Shown here one piece after another: positions 7,952-16,371 of a DNA stretch of 64,000 nt. The stretch comes from Candidatus Latescibacterota bacterium. GTDB lineage: Bacteria > Latescibacterota > UBA2968 > UBA8231. Every line of letters starts with the position of its first letter. Position 1 is the first letter of the stretch. Both the position numbers and the translations under genes were made by a program. The DNA lies in contig JAJEIO010000010.1 in NCBI GenBank assembly GCA_022827835.1, positions 1 to 64,000 of the forward strand. Reading direction: 5' to 3'. Under the pieces are notes generated by a model. It did not search any database. It was given only the letters and a program-made list of their open reading frames with translations, and was not told the DNA's origin.

Positions 7952-8845
7952 CTAGGCGGATCGCTTGCGCTCGGCCCACGTACGGCGCTTGCGGCGGTGC
8001 AACGCCACATCGTCGCGGTAGGCGTCGGAGTCGCGGTCCAAGCCGGTCTCGCGGTCGAGGAAGAGCGGGAAGTCGGAGGCCGGGGGTTTGGCGTTGTGAT
8101 AGGCGTTGGTGTAGGAACGCATGATGATGCGCTGCTCGCGGTTGAGCGTCTCAAGCCAAGCGGGATCGGACTGGAGGCGGTCGGCTGGGGTGAGCCAAGC
8201 CGGACAATAGGCGTAGAAGATATTCTTGCGCACCACGTCGCTCTCGTTGGGCTCGACGCGATGCCAGATGCTCGAGTGCATGAAGGTCATGGTGCCCTTG
8301 CGCGGGCAAACAACCCGTTCGCCCGGGATCGGCTCGTGGCTGTCGTACTCATCGACGTATTGCTTGCGGTGGCTGCCGGGCAGGACCACTAGGTTGCCCA
8401 TTTTGGCCCGTGGCAGGTCGGTCAGCCAGAAGCCGATCTTGATTTGCAGCGGCAAATCGGGCGAGAAGGTGCCGTACGGCACGGCGCGGGCACCATCGGG
8501 ATGCCAGATATTGTAGCGCTCGCCGCCGGGCGGACGAATAAAAAACTGACTCTGGTGCAGCTTGAGCAATTCGCCGAAGAGGTCGTAGGCGTAGCCGATG
8601 TGGCGAGGGTGATCAATCAGCGCGGCAAAGGCGGGATCGCGCTCGACGATATTTTGGCAGCCAAAGGTCTCCCCTTCCCGGTATTTGGGACTGGATTGAC
8701 AAACGCGATCGACCGCGGCCGTGAGTTCGTCGATGGCCGCTTGGTCGAGGGCGTCTTCAAAGAAGAGGATTCCCTCGCGGTTGAAAGTTTCCCACTCGTC
8801 GTCGGTAAAGCCGGGCGGGGCGATGCGGTAGGCAGAATCGGTCAT
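7952..8845 (-). CDS. Phytanoyl-CoA dioxygenase (PhyH) family protein 1
   Basis: 297 residues, Fe(II)/2-oxoglutarate oxygenase of the PhyH family. The iron-binding facial triad is complete: HxD in NIWHPDG, and the distal His in SSIWHRVEPNESD. A following Arg (VRKNIFYAYCPAW) would hold 2-oxoglutarate. The N-terminus (FTDDEWETFNREGILFFEDA) is the usual PhyH opening. Substrates in this family range from acyl-CoAs to small secondary metabolites and cannot be read here. It ends with a basic tail, RRKRRTWAERKRSA. It is a single-gene unit, 223 bp from the next PhyH gene on the same strand. Confidence 0.9.
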   Translation of the reverse strand: MTDSAYRIAPPGFTDDEWETFNREGILFFEDALDQAAIDELTAAVDRVCQSSPKYREGETFGCQNIVERDPAFAALIDHPRHIGYAYDLFGELLKLHQSQFFIRPPGGERYNIWHPDGARAVPYGTFSPDLPLQIKIGFWLTDLPRAKMGNLVVLPGSHRKQYVDEYDSHEPIPGERVVCPRKGTMTFMHSSIWHRVEPNESDVVRKNIFYAYCPAWLTPADRLQSDPAWLETLNREQRIIMRSYTNAYHNAKPPASDFPLFLDRETGLDRDSDAYRDDVALHRRKRRTWAERKRSA

Positions 8846-9068
8846 GGTGGAGGCTCCTGTGTAAGGTTAATAGGTGTGGGCTAGTAAAGGTCGGCTCGGT
8901 ACCAGCCCTTGCAAAAATTCGCCGCAGGTGTTTTGATCCGCCACCTGAAAAAATGGCCTCTTTATTTCCATTTCTACTTCTTTTTTGGAATTATTGATTC
9001 CAAAATATCATCTAAGAAAGAAACGAGACAATGATTTCTCTGGTTTCGCCAGTCCACTAGCTGGCTAG

Positions 9069-9815
9069 CTATGCCCGGCGCTGGTACGCAATGGCGTAAA
9101 AAGCCTGCGACCGGCCGCTGCGGTTCGGCTCGCTGCGGTGCCAGGTGTAATTGCTGAAGAACAGCCCGTCCCCCGGCCTAGTAGCGATTAGCTTCTCCTC
9201 GGCAAAGTCCACTTGCTCTAGAGGCACGCGATGGCGTTTGAAAGGCTGGAAGCCCTCGTCGCCCACGTGGCCCATGGGCGGGTCGTCGTAGTACGATTCG
9301 TGCTCGATGAGCTGCCAGCCTTGGTGGCTGGCCGGCATCACGGCCAAGGCGCTGGCTTCTACCCCGACCTCCGTCAAGGGAATCCAGCAGTTGCACCCCA
9401 ACTCTGGCGCTATCTTCCAATAGAACGAATCCTGATGGAAATAGCTGCACCCCCCCTGCTCTTCGACGATCGCGGCGTGCTTGACCCCTATTTGATCGGT
9501 AAAGCGCTCCACTGGCCCTCCCAGCAGGGCCGCCATGACCTCGGCCAAGCGCGGATGGTCGGCGACCCGCGCGAACACCTCCTCCTGACTGGCCGGCTGC
9601 TGAATGCCGCCCGGCAGCGGACTGCCTCCAGCGGCTTTATAACGGCTTGGATCGAGCACTTGGAAATGCCTCTCCGACCAGTCGGGCAAGTCCCCGGCTA
9701 TTTCCATGGTGCGCTGGCGAGCGGCCTCGATTAGATCGTCCGGGATCAATTCTTCGACTAGGCAATAGCCTTCTTCGCGGTATTGCCGTAGGTGGTTCTC
9801 CGTCGCTAAAACCAT
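9069..9815 (-). CDS. Phytanoyl-CoA dioxygenase (PhyH) family protein 2
   Basis: 248 residues. HxD is in CSYFHQDSFYW, the distal His in SNYTWHRSEPNRSG, and the 2-oxoglutarate Arg in GRSQAFYAIAY. The start is ATG 9815 with an AGGAGAAATT-type site upstream. It lies 32 bp downstream of the Eis-like acetyltransferase on the same strand, so the two may be co-transcribed. The 223-bp gap towards PhyH 1 is AT-rich but shows no clear terminator, and no other gene was found in it. Substrate unknown. Confidence 0.9.
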   Translation of the reverse strand: MVLATENHLRQYREEGYCLVEELIPDDLIEAARQRTMEIAGDLPDWSERHFQVLDPSRYKAAGGSPLPGGIQQPASQEEVFARVADHPRLAEVMAALLGGPVERFTDQIGVKHAAIVEEQGGCSYFHQDSFYWKIAPELGCNCWIPLTEVGVEASALAVMPASHQGWQLIEHESYYDDPPMGHVGDEGFQPFKRHRVPLEQVDFAEEKLIATRPGDGLFFSNYTWHRSEPNRSGRSQAFYAIAYQRRA

Positions 9816-9847
9816 AATTTCTCCTCCTGCGAATTATGCGTCTGGCC

Positions 9848-11032
9848 CTACCCTGCCTCGACATCGGAACGGTACGGCACGCGCCCGTGCAACAACGCAT
9901 CGCAGGCCGCCCCTACCGCCGGATTGCCGCCAGTCAAACGTCCCATAGCCCGGGCTTGGGCCACAGTCAAACCGCCGGCAAACAATTGCGTGAAGGTGTT
10001 AATATCGCAGCACAAGGCGTCTTTATCTGCCTTTTCCGCAACCTGCACCTGTCCCCCTTCCGCCTGCACTGTCGCGGCCAGCGGCTTGTCGGCACTCACC
10101 ACCCAGTCGGCCACCTCAAACGATACCGTCGCCTGCAAATTTTCAGGCGGCTTGAGATGCGCTAGAGCTTGGGCCACGTCCAGTACGCGCAACGCCAAGT
10201 CGAACTCAACGGATGCGTTAAAGCGCTCTGGGAATGCGCCGAGCAGCAAACTATCGGGCGGCAGATCGAGGTTCAAGGCCGCTAGCCCGTCCATATCAGC
10301 CACGGACCGCACGAATTTCAATTGGGCAGCAAAAGAAGCCCCGTGCAGTTCTCTCACAGTAATGCGTTTGCCCTGGCCGCGCTCCAAGTCCCCTATTAAC
10401 ATCAGAGCCGAGCAATCCACTGCTCCACCGTCCCCCTCCGACACCCAAAGCTCGCGCCTTATATCCTCCTTTTGCCAAAACGCTTCCGAGCGCACCGACT
10501 GCCCATTGCGCAATTGCGCCCCCTCGGTGTGCAACCGATGCACGGCGCTCGCATCCTCCGCAGTAGCCCGCCGCACCGTCCCAGTCTCCTCCGTGGTTTG
10601 ACGCACCAAATCCGGCCATACTTTCAGTTCCAATCTCGGCGCTGGACAAGCCCATCCGAACTTGCCGTACCACCTAAAGGAAAAAGGCCACAGCGGGCTG
10701 ACGCAGCAACCGCGTTCCCGCAGTATGTGAATGGCCCGCACCATAAGCCCACCCGCATGACCGCGCCGCTTATGCTTGGGATCGGTAGCTACCCCGCCAA
10801 TGGCCCCGGCCGGAATCTGTGCTGCGCCCCACCACAGCGATTCGGGCTGATAGCCCAAGGCGCACACCATAGTCCCCTCCCCATCAAAGCCAGCCAGCGT
10901 CTTCTCATCCTCCCCGTACCAATCTTCGGCGTGTTCCATAAAGGCGCGTCCGGCCACTAGGCGAGCACGAGCTAAATCCTCCGGCCCTATCTGGCGAACA
11001 TCTAAGTCTTTATTGTAATGGAGTTGCTGCAT
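9848..11032 (-). CDS. Eis-like GNAT N-acetyltransferase with SCP2-like C-terminal domain
   Basis: 394 residues. The N-terminal GNAT domain contains the acetyl-CoA loop region VATDPKHKRRGHAGGLMVRA (about residues 82-101). A second GNAT-like middle region follows, and the C-terminal 100 residues (VSFEVADWVVSADKPL ... AVGAACDALLHGR) resemble a sterol-carrier-protein-2-like domain. This three-part layout is that of Eis acetyltransferases, which modify amine groups of small molecules, including aminoglycosides in mycobacteria. The internal ATG at 11032 is chosen because AGAGGAG lies 7 nt before it; the frame is open 39 bp further. The acceptor is unknown. Confidence 0.82.
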   Translation of the reverse strand: MQQLHYNKDLDVRQIGPEDLARARLVAGRAFMEHAEDWYGEDEKTLAGFDGEGTMVCALGYQPESLWWGAAQIPAGAIGGVATDPKHKRRGHAGGLMVRAIHILRERGCCVSPLWPFSFRWYGKFGWACPAPRLELKVWPDLVRQTTEETGTVRRATAEDASAVHRLHTEGAQLRNGQSVRSEAFWQKEDIRRELWVSEGDGGAVDCSALMLIGDLERGQGKRITVRELHGASFAAQLKFVRSVADMDGLAALNLDLPPDSLLLGAFPERFNASVEFDLALRVLDVAQALAHLKPPENLQATVSFEVADWVVSADKPLAATVQAEGGQVQVAEKADKDALCCDINTFTQLFAGGLTVAQARAMGRLTGGNPAVGAACDALLHGRVPYRSDVEAG

Positions 11033-11155
11033 TGAGATTCTCCTCTCTATGGCATTGTCCATTCTGCACAAGTATCGCTATTATACTCGCGACCTTCTCA
11101 AATAATTAAGATACGCACACCGCACAATGGGAAGCAGCTAACTTGGAGTATCAAA

Positions 11156-12280
11156 ATGAAAATCAGCAATCAAGGCATCATCAACCGCGGCCAGCCCAAT
11201 ACGCCGCGCGCCTTTTCGACCTTTCCCGCGCTCACCCCGCTGGCCGACGGCTCGTTGTTGTCCACCTACCGCGTCGGCAGCAGTAAGGATTCAGCGGATG
11301 GCACGATCGAACTGAAGCGCTCGGACGATGGCGGGCAGTCTTGGAGCGACCCCGCCACCCCTTTTGCCACGACCTTAAACGGGCTGAACGGGTCGCTCCG
11401 GGTCGGCTATATCACCGACCTAGGCAACGGCCACTTGTTACTCGCCGCCATGTGGGTGGACCGCCAGACCTATCCGGGCCAACCCCTTTTTAACGAAGAG
11501 ACCGAAGGCTGCTTGCCGATGGAGATAGTCTTAGCCGATTCCCACGACCTAGGGCACACCTGGTCCGACTGGCGCGTCGTGTCCGTCCCTCCAGACGTTG
11601 GCCCACCCAGCCTGACCAACCCCGTCCTCATCCTGCCCAGCGGCCGGCTGGCCTTGAGCATCGAGACCAATAAAACCTATTTGGACCGAGGCCAGTGGCT
11701 GCAACGGGTGGTGTATTTGTACTCGGAAGATCAGGGCCAAACCTGGAGCGATCCCGTCACCACCTGCCAAGACCCCACCGGCCGCATCTTCAACTGGGAC
11801 CAACGCGCCGGCGTCTGCCCCGACGGCCGCGTAGTCACCTTCACCTGGACCTACGACCGGCAGACGACCCAGTACCTCAATATCCAGCGACACATCAGCT
11901 CAGACGAAGGCGCGACTTGGTCCGCCCCCGACGACTTAGGTTTTCCCGACCAAGCCGCGCATCCGGCCATTTTACCCGATGGCCGCGTGGTCTTGGCCTG
12001 GGTCGATCGCTTTCAATCGCACTCGATCCGCGCCCGCCTAGCCCCGGCAGCAGACGCCCCCTTCGATGCTAACACCGAAGTAGAATTGTACCGCCAGACA
12101 GTCGAATCCCCGCAATCCGCTGCCGGCCAAGGAGACACCGGCGACCTGCTGGCCGAAATGGGCCTGTGGAGTTTTGGCTTGCCCTTTTCAGCAGCCCTGC
12201 CCGATGGCGATGTCATGGTCGTCTATTACGCGGGCGACGACGCCTGCATGGAAGTACGCTGGGCCCGTTTGTCTCTATAG
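11156..12280 (+). CDS. Sialidase-like (BNR/Asp-box) exo-glycosidase family protein
   Basis: 374 residues of predicted six-bladed propeller. Asp-box motifs S/R-x-D-x-G-x-x-W recur: RSDDGGQSWSDP (about residue 57), SEDQGQTWSDP (about 192), SSDEGATWSAP (about 248), with a degenerate SHDLGHTWSDW between them. No signal peptide is visible, which is unusual for a secreted sialidase. BNR_2-type proteins include sialidases and unrelated sugar lyases, so specificity is open. It opens a likely operon: its stop is 14 bp before the sulfatase start, then come an SDR and two PhyH genes. Confidence 0.8.
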   Translation: MKISNQGIINRGQPNTPRAFSTFPALTPLADGSLLSTYRVGSSKDSADGTIELKRSDDGGQSWSDPATPFATTLNGLNGSLRVGYITDLGNGHLLLAAMWVDRQTYPGQPLFNEETEGCLPMEIVLADSHDLGHTWSDWRVVSVPPDVGPPSLTNPVLILPSGRLALSIETNKTYLDRGQWLQRVVYLYSEDQGQTWSDPVTTCQDPTGRIFNWDQRAGVCPDGRVVTFTWTYDRQTTQYLNIQRHISSDEGATWSAPDDLGFPDQAAHPAILPDGRVVLAWVDRFQSHSIRARLAPAADAPFDANTEVELYRQTVESPQSAAGQGDTGDLLAEMGLWSFGLPFSAALPDGDVMVVYYAGDDACMEVRWARLSL

Positions 12281-12294
12281 GAGGACGCTTTCCC

Positions 12295-13737
12295 ATGCAA
12301 CAGCGCCCCAATCTACTCTACATCCACTCCGACCAGCACAATCCCTACGTCATGGGCTGCGCTGGCGATCCGGTGGTGGAGACGCCGCACTTGGATCGCC
12401 TCGCCGCCGAGGGCGTGCAATGCACCCAAGTGTACTGCCCATCGCCAGTGTGCGTGGCCTCGCGCATGGCCATGCTCGCGGGACGCTACCCCAGCGACAT
12501 CGAAGTGTGGACCAACAATCAGATCCTCGATTCGGGAGTGCCGACGATGGCCCACGCCATGGGAGCGGCTGGGTACCGGCCCGTGCTGATCGGCCGCATG
12601 CACTCAATAGGTCCTGACCAATTGCACGGCTATGTCGCAAGGCCGGTGGGGGACCATTCCTCCAATTGGCCCGGCGGAGGGCAAGCCCCGGCCATGAGCC
12701 GCAGTAGTCTGGAGAAAGCCGGACCGGGACAAAGCTCGTACCAAGTACACGACGAAGACGTGACCGCCGCGGCTGTGTACTTTTTAAATCAACTGGGAGT
12801 ACAAAAACGCGCCGGTCAAGCCGAAGGACCCTTCAGCCTCAGCATCGGCTTTATGCTGCCGCATTTTCCCTATTTGGCTCGGCGACCCCTATACGATTAT
12901 TACCGAGCGAGAATTCGACCTCCCGAGGTGCGCGAGCCTTTTGGCGATCACCTCCACCCGGCGATCCACTGGTGGCGAGCCCACGGCGGTTTGCAGGAGA
13001 TACCCGAAGAATGGGTGCTCAATGCCCGGGCCGCTTACTGGGCCTTGGTCGCTGAAATGGATGGCATGATCGGCCGCATTTTAACGGCCCTGAGGGAAAA
13101 CGACTTGGCCGACAATACCCTAGTGGTGTACAGCTCGGACCACGGCGAGTTGGTCGGTGAGCACGACTTGTGGATGAAGCGGACTTTTTACGAAGAGTCG
13201 GCCAAAGTGCCAGCCATTGTCTCCTGGCCCGGCGTATTGCCAGCGGGGACGCAATGCGACCGGGTCATAAGTGCCTTAGATCTCAACGCCACCATGCTCC
13301 AAGCCTTGGGTGCCCCGCCCTTACCCAATTCGCCGGGACGGTCGGCGCTGGAATTGCTGCGCACGGGACAAGGCGATTGGGAGGACGTAGCCTTTTCGGA
13401 ATACGCCCTGCGCGAGGGCCAAGTGCAGCGCATGGTGCGCCGCGGGCCGTGGAAGCTAGTCTATCACTGGCGGGAGCGCCCCCAGTTGTTCAATCTAGAA
13501 GAGGATCCCCACGAGCAGGTGGATCGGGCCGCCGAGCCAGAGTGCCACGAGTTGGTAGCCGAGTTGACCGACTTGGTCTTAGACGGGTGGGACCCAGCCC
13601 ATGTCGCGGCGCGGCTGGAGGCGCGGCAGGCAGATATCGACTTAATCCGCGACTGGGCCGAACAAACCAACGCACCTGACCAGTTCCGCTGGGATCAGCG
13701 GCCCAAAATGACCTTTCAGGAGCCTCCATCTGGTTGA
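12295..13737 (+). CDS. Type I sulfatase
   Basis: 480 residues of alkaline-phosphatase superfamily sulfatase that hydrolyses sulfate esters. Metal ligands Asp13 and Gln14 lie in YIHSDQHN. The formylglycine motif is Cys53-V-A-S-Arg57, a C-x-A-x-R variant of C-x-P-x-R. Distal ligands are Asp282-His283 in YSSDHGELVGEHD. No signal peptide is present, so cytoplasmic action on an imported substrate is suggested. Activation would need a formylglycine-generating enzyme, not encoded in this window. ATG 12295 is chosen for AGGAGG about 10 nt upstream. The neighbouring sialidase-like and SDR genes suggest a sulfated sugar or similar compound. Confidence 0.93.
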   Translation: MQQRPNLLYIHSDQHNPYVMGCAGDPVVETPHLDRLAAEGVQCTQVYCPSPVCVASRMAMLAGRYPSDIEVWTNNQILDSGVPTMAHAMGAAGYRPVLIGRMHSIGPDQLHGYVARPVGDHSSNWPGGGQAPAMSRSSLEKAGPGQSSYQVHDEDVTAAAVYFLNQLGVQKRAGQAEGPFSLSIGFMLPHFPYLARRPLYDYYRARIRPPEVREPFGDHLHPAIHWWRAHGGLQEIPEEWVLNARAAYWALVAEMDGMIGRILTALRENDLADNTLVVYSSDHGELVGEHDLWMKRTFYEESAKVPAIVSWPGVLPAGTQCDRVISALDLNATMLQALGAPPLPNSPGRSALELLRTGQGDWEDVAFSEYALREGQVQRMVRRGPWKLVYHWRERPQLFNLEEDPHEQVDRAAEPECHELVAELTDLVLDGWDPAHVAARLEARQADIDLIRDWAEQTNAPDQFRWDQRPKMTFQEPPSG

Positions 13738-13762
13738 TCCCCCACCTTTAGACGCCTATATT
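13734..13762 (+). promoter_or_regulatory. Promoter before the SDR-PhyH-PhyH genes
   Basis: TTGATC (13734-13739), a 17-bp spacer, then TATATT (13757-13762), 21 bp before the SDR start codon. The -35 overlaps the sulfatase stop. The downstream genes could therefore be expressed without the sulfatase. Confidence 0.5.
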
Positions 13763-13783
13763 GCCCGCGCCAGGAGCATCCCC

Positions 13784-14581
13784 ATGAGCACAGAACTTTT
13801 CGACTTAACCGGCCAAGTTGCCGTGGTGATCGGCGGGGCCCGCGATTTGGGCCGCGACATGGCCGAGAGCTTAGCCGACGCCGGCTGTCATCTGGCCATC
13901 ACCTCCCGCCAAGAAGCCAGTGCCCAAGCCACTGCCGATCATCTCAAAGAAACCTACGACTGTGAGGTATACAGCGCCGCCCTCGACATCTGCGACCACG
14001 CCGCCCTCAGTCAATTCGCCCAAGACGTGCACCAGTGGCAAGGTCGCGTCGATGTGGTGGTCAACAACGCCGGTGGCGGCTTGGGGCTTTCTACCACCGA
14101 TCTATTCGAGCGCGAGCCAGAAGACGCCCGCCTGCTCATCGACACTAATCTGACCGGCCCCCTCTTCTCTTGCCAAATCTTCGGCCGCATCATGGCCGCA
14201 CAAGGCTCGGGTTCCATTATCAACATCGCCTCCATCGCCGGTCTAGTCGGCCGCGACCGCCGCATGTACCAGCACAGCGGCTTGAGCCAGCAACCGCTTG
14301 ACTACGCCGCAGCCAAAGCCGGCGTCATCGGTCTGACGATGGACGCGGCCGCCTATTTGGCTCCTATGGGGGTGCGGGTCAACGCCATCTCGCCCGGCGG
14401 CTTTGAGCGCGGCCAACCCCAGGCCTTTATCGACGCGTACAGCGACGCCACCGCCTTGGGCCGCATGGGCCGCGACGGCATGGACCTGAAAGGAGCGGTA
14501 CGCTTTTTGGCCTCGCCCGCCGCCGACTACATCACCGGGCACAATCTGGTGGTGGACGGCGGCTTTTGCATGTGGAAGTAG
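13784..14581 (+). CDS. Short-chain dehydrogenase/reductase (SDR)
   Basis: 265 residues, classical SDR. The nucleotide-binding loop is GGARDLG (residues 17-23), where the usual first Thr is Gly. The structural NNAGGG follows, then the catalytic SIIN...Tyr174-AAA-Lys178. The tail YITGHNLVVDGGF is the usual SDR ending. It probably oxidises or reduces a hydroxyl of a sugar acid or similar metabolite with NAD(P). It sits between the sulfatase (46 bp upstream) and two PhyH genes (19 bp downstream), so it probably handles a product of the same pathway. Confidence 0.93.
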   Translation: MSTELFDLTGQVAVVIGGARDLGRDMAESLADAGCHLAITSRQEASAQATADHLKETYDCEVYSAALDICDHAALSQFAQDVHQWQGRVDVVVNNAGGGLGLSTTDLFEREPEDARLLIDTNLTGPLFSCQIFGRIMAAQGSGSIINIASIAGLVGRDRRMYQHSGLSQQPLDYAAAKAGVIGLTMDAAAYLAPMGVRVNAISPGGFERGQPQAFIDAYSDATALGRMGRDGMDLKGAVRFLASPAADYITGHNLVVDGGFCMWK

Positions 14582-14600
14582 CGTCTCAGAGGATAATCCA

Positions 14601-15506
14601 ATGAGCGAAACCCCCTTAAAAATCACCCCCGAACAACAGCGGCAGTTCGATGAAGACGGCTTCTTCCTCGTCGAAGACGCCCTGCCACCCGACCACATCG
14701 CCACGCTGTTGCAGCGGCTCGACGAGTTGTACGACCGCTACCGCCGGGAGCGCAATCTCGATCCCCGTCAAGCCTTTCAGATGCGCAATATCGCCACCGA
14801 TTCCCTCTTCAAGGAATTGGTGGACTACCCACCCATTTTGCCGCTGGTTGTGGACCTGATGGGCTACAATATCCAGCTCCGCACGTCGCACCTCGATGTG
14901 CGCCCGCCGCAGGACCCAGCCGACGGGGAACACGAGCTAGGTGCTCTAGACAGTTTTTTTCCCTGGCACGCCGACGGCCCCAATTACGGTTGGCCCGCCG
15001 TCGATGGGGTGCTGCCGTTTATGGAGATGAAAGTCGGCTATTATTTAACCGACCTGACCCAACCCTTGAGCGGTGCCATTTGCGTTGTGCGCGGCAGCCA
15101 TCGCCAATCGCCGTGGATTGACGAGGATGCGCGCCGCGTCGATCCCGAGCGCATTGTCGAAGTCAACGTCGCCCCCGGCACCGCGCTGGTCTGGCGCACG
15201 GCTTTGTACCACTGCCTGACCCCGAATCTGTCCGACCATCCGCGCAAGTGCCTGTACTATGGCTATCAGCACCGCTGGATCCGCCCCTCGGATTACGAGC
15301 ACCAAGCCCCAGAAGTTTTGGCCGGGTGCGACCCGGTGCGGCGTCAGCTCTTAGGCGAGTTGGGCACCGGCAGCACGGCCTATGCTGGCGACGACCCCTT
15401 GGTGCTGCCAGTGTCGCGCTATTGGCGACCCAAAGACGAGGATATCCCGCTCAAAGCTTGGGCGGATAATTACCGGTCTAACTTAAAGGAGGAGACCGTC
15501 CCGTGA
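14601..15506 (+). CDS. Phytanoyl-CoA dioxygenase (PhyH) family protein 3
   Basis: 301 residues. HxD is in FPWHADGPNYG, the distal His in TALYHCLTPNLSDHPRK, and the 2-oxoglutarate Arg in that segment. The N-terminus ITPEQQRQFDEDGFFLVEDA is typical. An AGAGGA-type site precedes the ATG. It overlaps the next PhyH gene by 4 bp (GTGA), so the pair is translationally coupled; the two products are clearly different in sequence and may form a heteromer or act in series. Substrate unknown, but the sulfatase/SDR context suggests a small carbohydrate-derived or alkylated compound. Confidence 0.9.
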   Translation: MSETPLKITPEQQRQFDEDGFFLVEDALPPDHIATLLQRLDELYDRYRRERNLDPRQAFQMRNIATDSLFKELVDYPPILPLVVDLMGYNIQLRTSHLDVRPPQDPADGEHELGALDSFFPWHADGPNYGWPAVDGVLPFMEMKVGYYLTDLTQPLSGAICVVRGSHRQSPWIDEDARRVDPERIVEVNVAPGTALVWRTALYHCLTPNLSDHPRKCLYYGYQHRWIRPSDYEHQAPEVLAGCDPVRRQLLGELGTGSTAYAGDDPLVLPVSRYWRPKDEDIPLKAWADNYRSNLKEETVP

Positions 15507-16297
15507 TCCGACAAAACCTGCGCCACCTCACCCCCGATCAAGTCGAACGCTTCTACCTCGACGGCTGCCTGACCGTCGAAGACGTGCTGACCCCCGACGA
15601 GGTCGCCTCTTTAGCAGCCCATACCGACCGCATCGCCACCGGCGAACTCGACCACATTCCCGACACCAGCATCCAACTCGAACCCGTCTTCCGCCGCGGC
15701 GAAAAAGCCGTCACCGACCAAGTGCTATCCGTACGCAAACTGTACAACATAGCGGTGTACGACGACGTAATGTGGGGCCACGTCACCCACCCCAAAATCG
15801 CCGACATCATCGCCGACCTGCTCGGCACCTCCGACATCAAGATGTACGGCGACCAGCTCTTTATGAAAGCTCCGCGCACGGGCTCAGCGCAGGGCTGGCA
15901 TCAGGATTCGGCCTCTTGGCGCGACATTTTCCCCATGGACTTGGTCTCCGCCTGGACCGCCATTGACGCGGCCACCCTCGACAACGGCTGCCTCAACTTT
16001 GCCCCCGGCACTCACCGCTGGGGCATGTTGCGGGGCGAGCGCTTGGCTCCTTTTGTCGCCGATCTGGAAAGCGGCGGCTGGCCCATCCGGCCCGCTCCCC
16101 TGCGCGCCGGCAGCATCAGTTTCCACCACAGCCTAACGCTGCACCAGAGCAACGCCAATCTGACTGGCACGCGGCGCAGAGGCTATGCCGTGCACTACAT
16201 GCGCGCGACCTCTTGGCGCGACGAAGCGGTCACCGACGCGCCCAAAATGCCGCCCTTTAAGCAGGTGCGGGGACGGTCTTTTCCGGGAAGGGTTTGA
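15503..16297 (+). CDS. Phytanoyl-CoA dioxygenase (PhyH) family protein 4
   Basis: 264 residues starting at GTG 15503, with AAGGAGG about 11 nt upstream inside the preceding gene. HxD is in GWHQDSASW, the distal His in HHSLTLHQSNANLTG, and the 2-oxoglutarate Arg in the following TRRRGYAVHYM. The 'HQSNAN' signature is common in PhyH enzymes acting on soluble small molecules. It is the last gene of the sialidase-like/sulfatase/SDR/PhyH/PhyH run; the next gene is convergent. Confidence 0.9.
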   Translation: MIRQNLRHLTPDQVERFYLDGCLTVEDVLTPDEVASLAAHTDRIATGELDHIPDTSIQLEPVFRRGEKAVTDQVLSVRKLYNIAVYDDVMWGHVTHPKIADIIADLLGTSDIKMYGDQLFMKAPRTGSAQGWHQDSASWRDIFPMDLVSAWTAIDAATLDNGCLNFAPGTHRWGMLRGERLAPFVADLESGGWPIRPAPLRAGSISFHHSLTLHQSNANLTGTRRRGYAVHYMRATSWRDEAVTDAPKMPPFKQVRGRSFPGRV

Positions 16298-16371
16298 CGC
16301 AGAACATCAGACTAGAAAACTACTCATCCTTTGGCCAAGCCTGGCGCAAAGCCTCCAGATAGCCGCCTATT

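Noticed and set aside
9924..10601. 225-codon plus frame opposite the Eis-like gene
   Set aside because: Antisense shadow with no recognisable domain; the minus frame has clear GNAT and SCP2-like segments.
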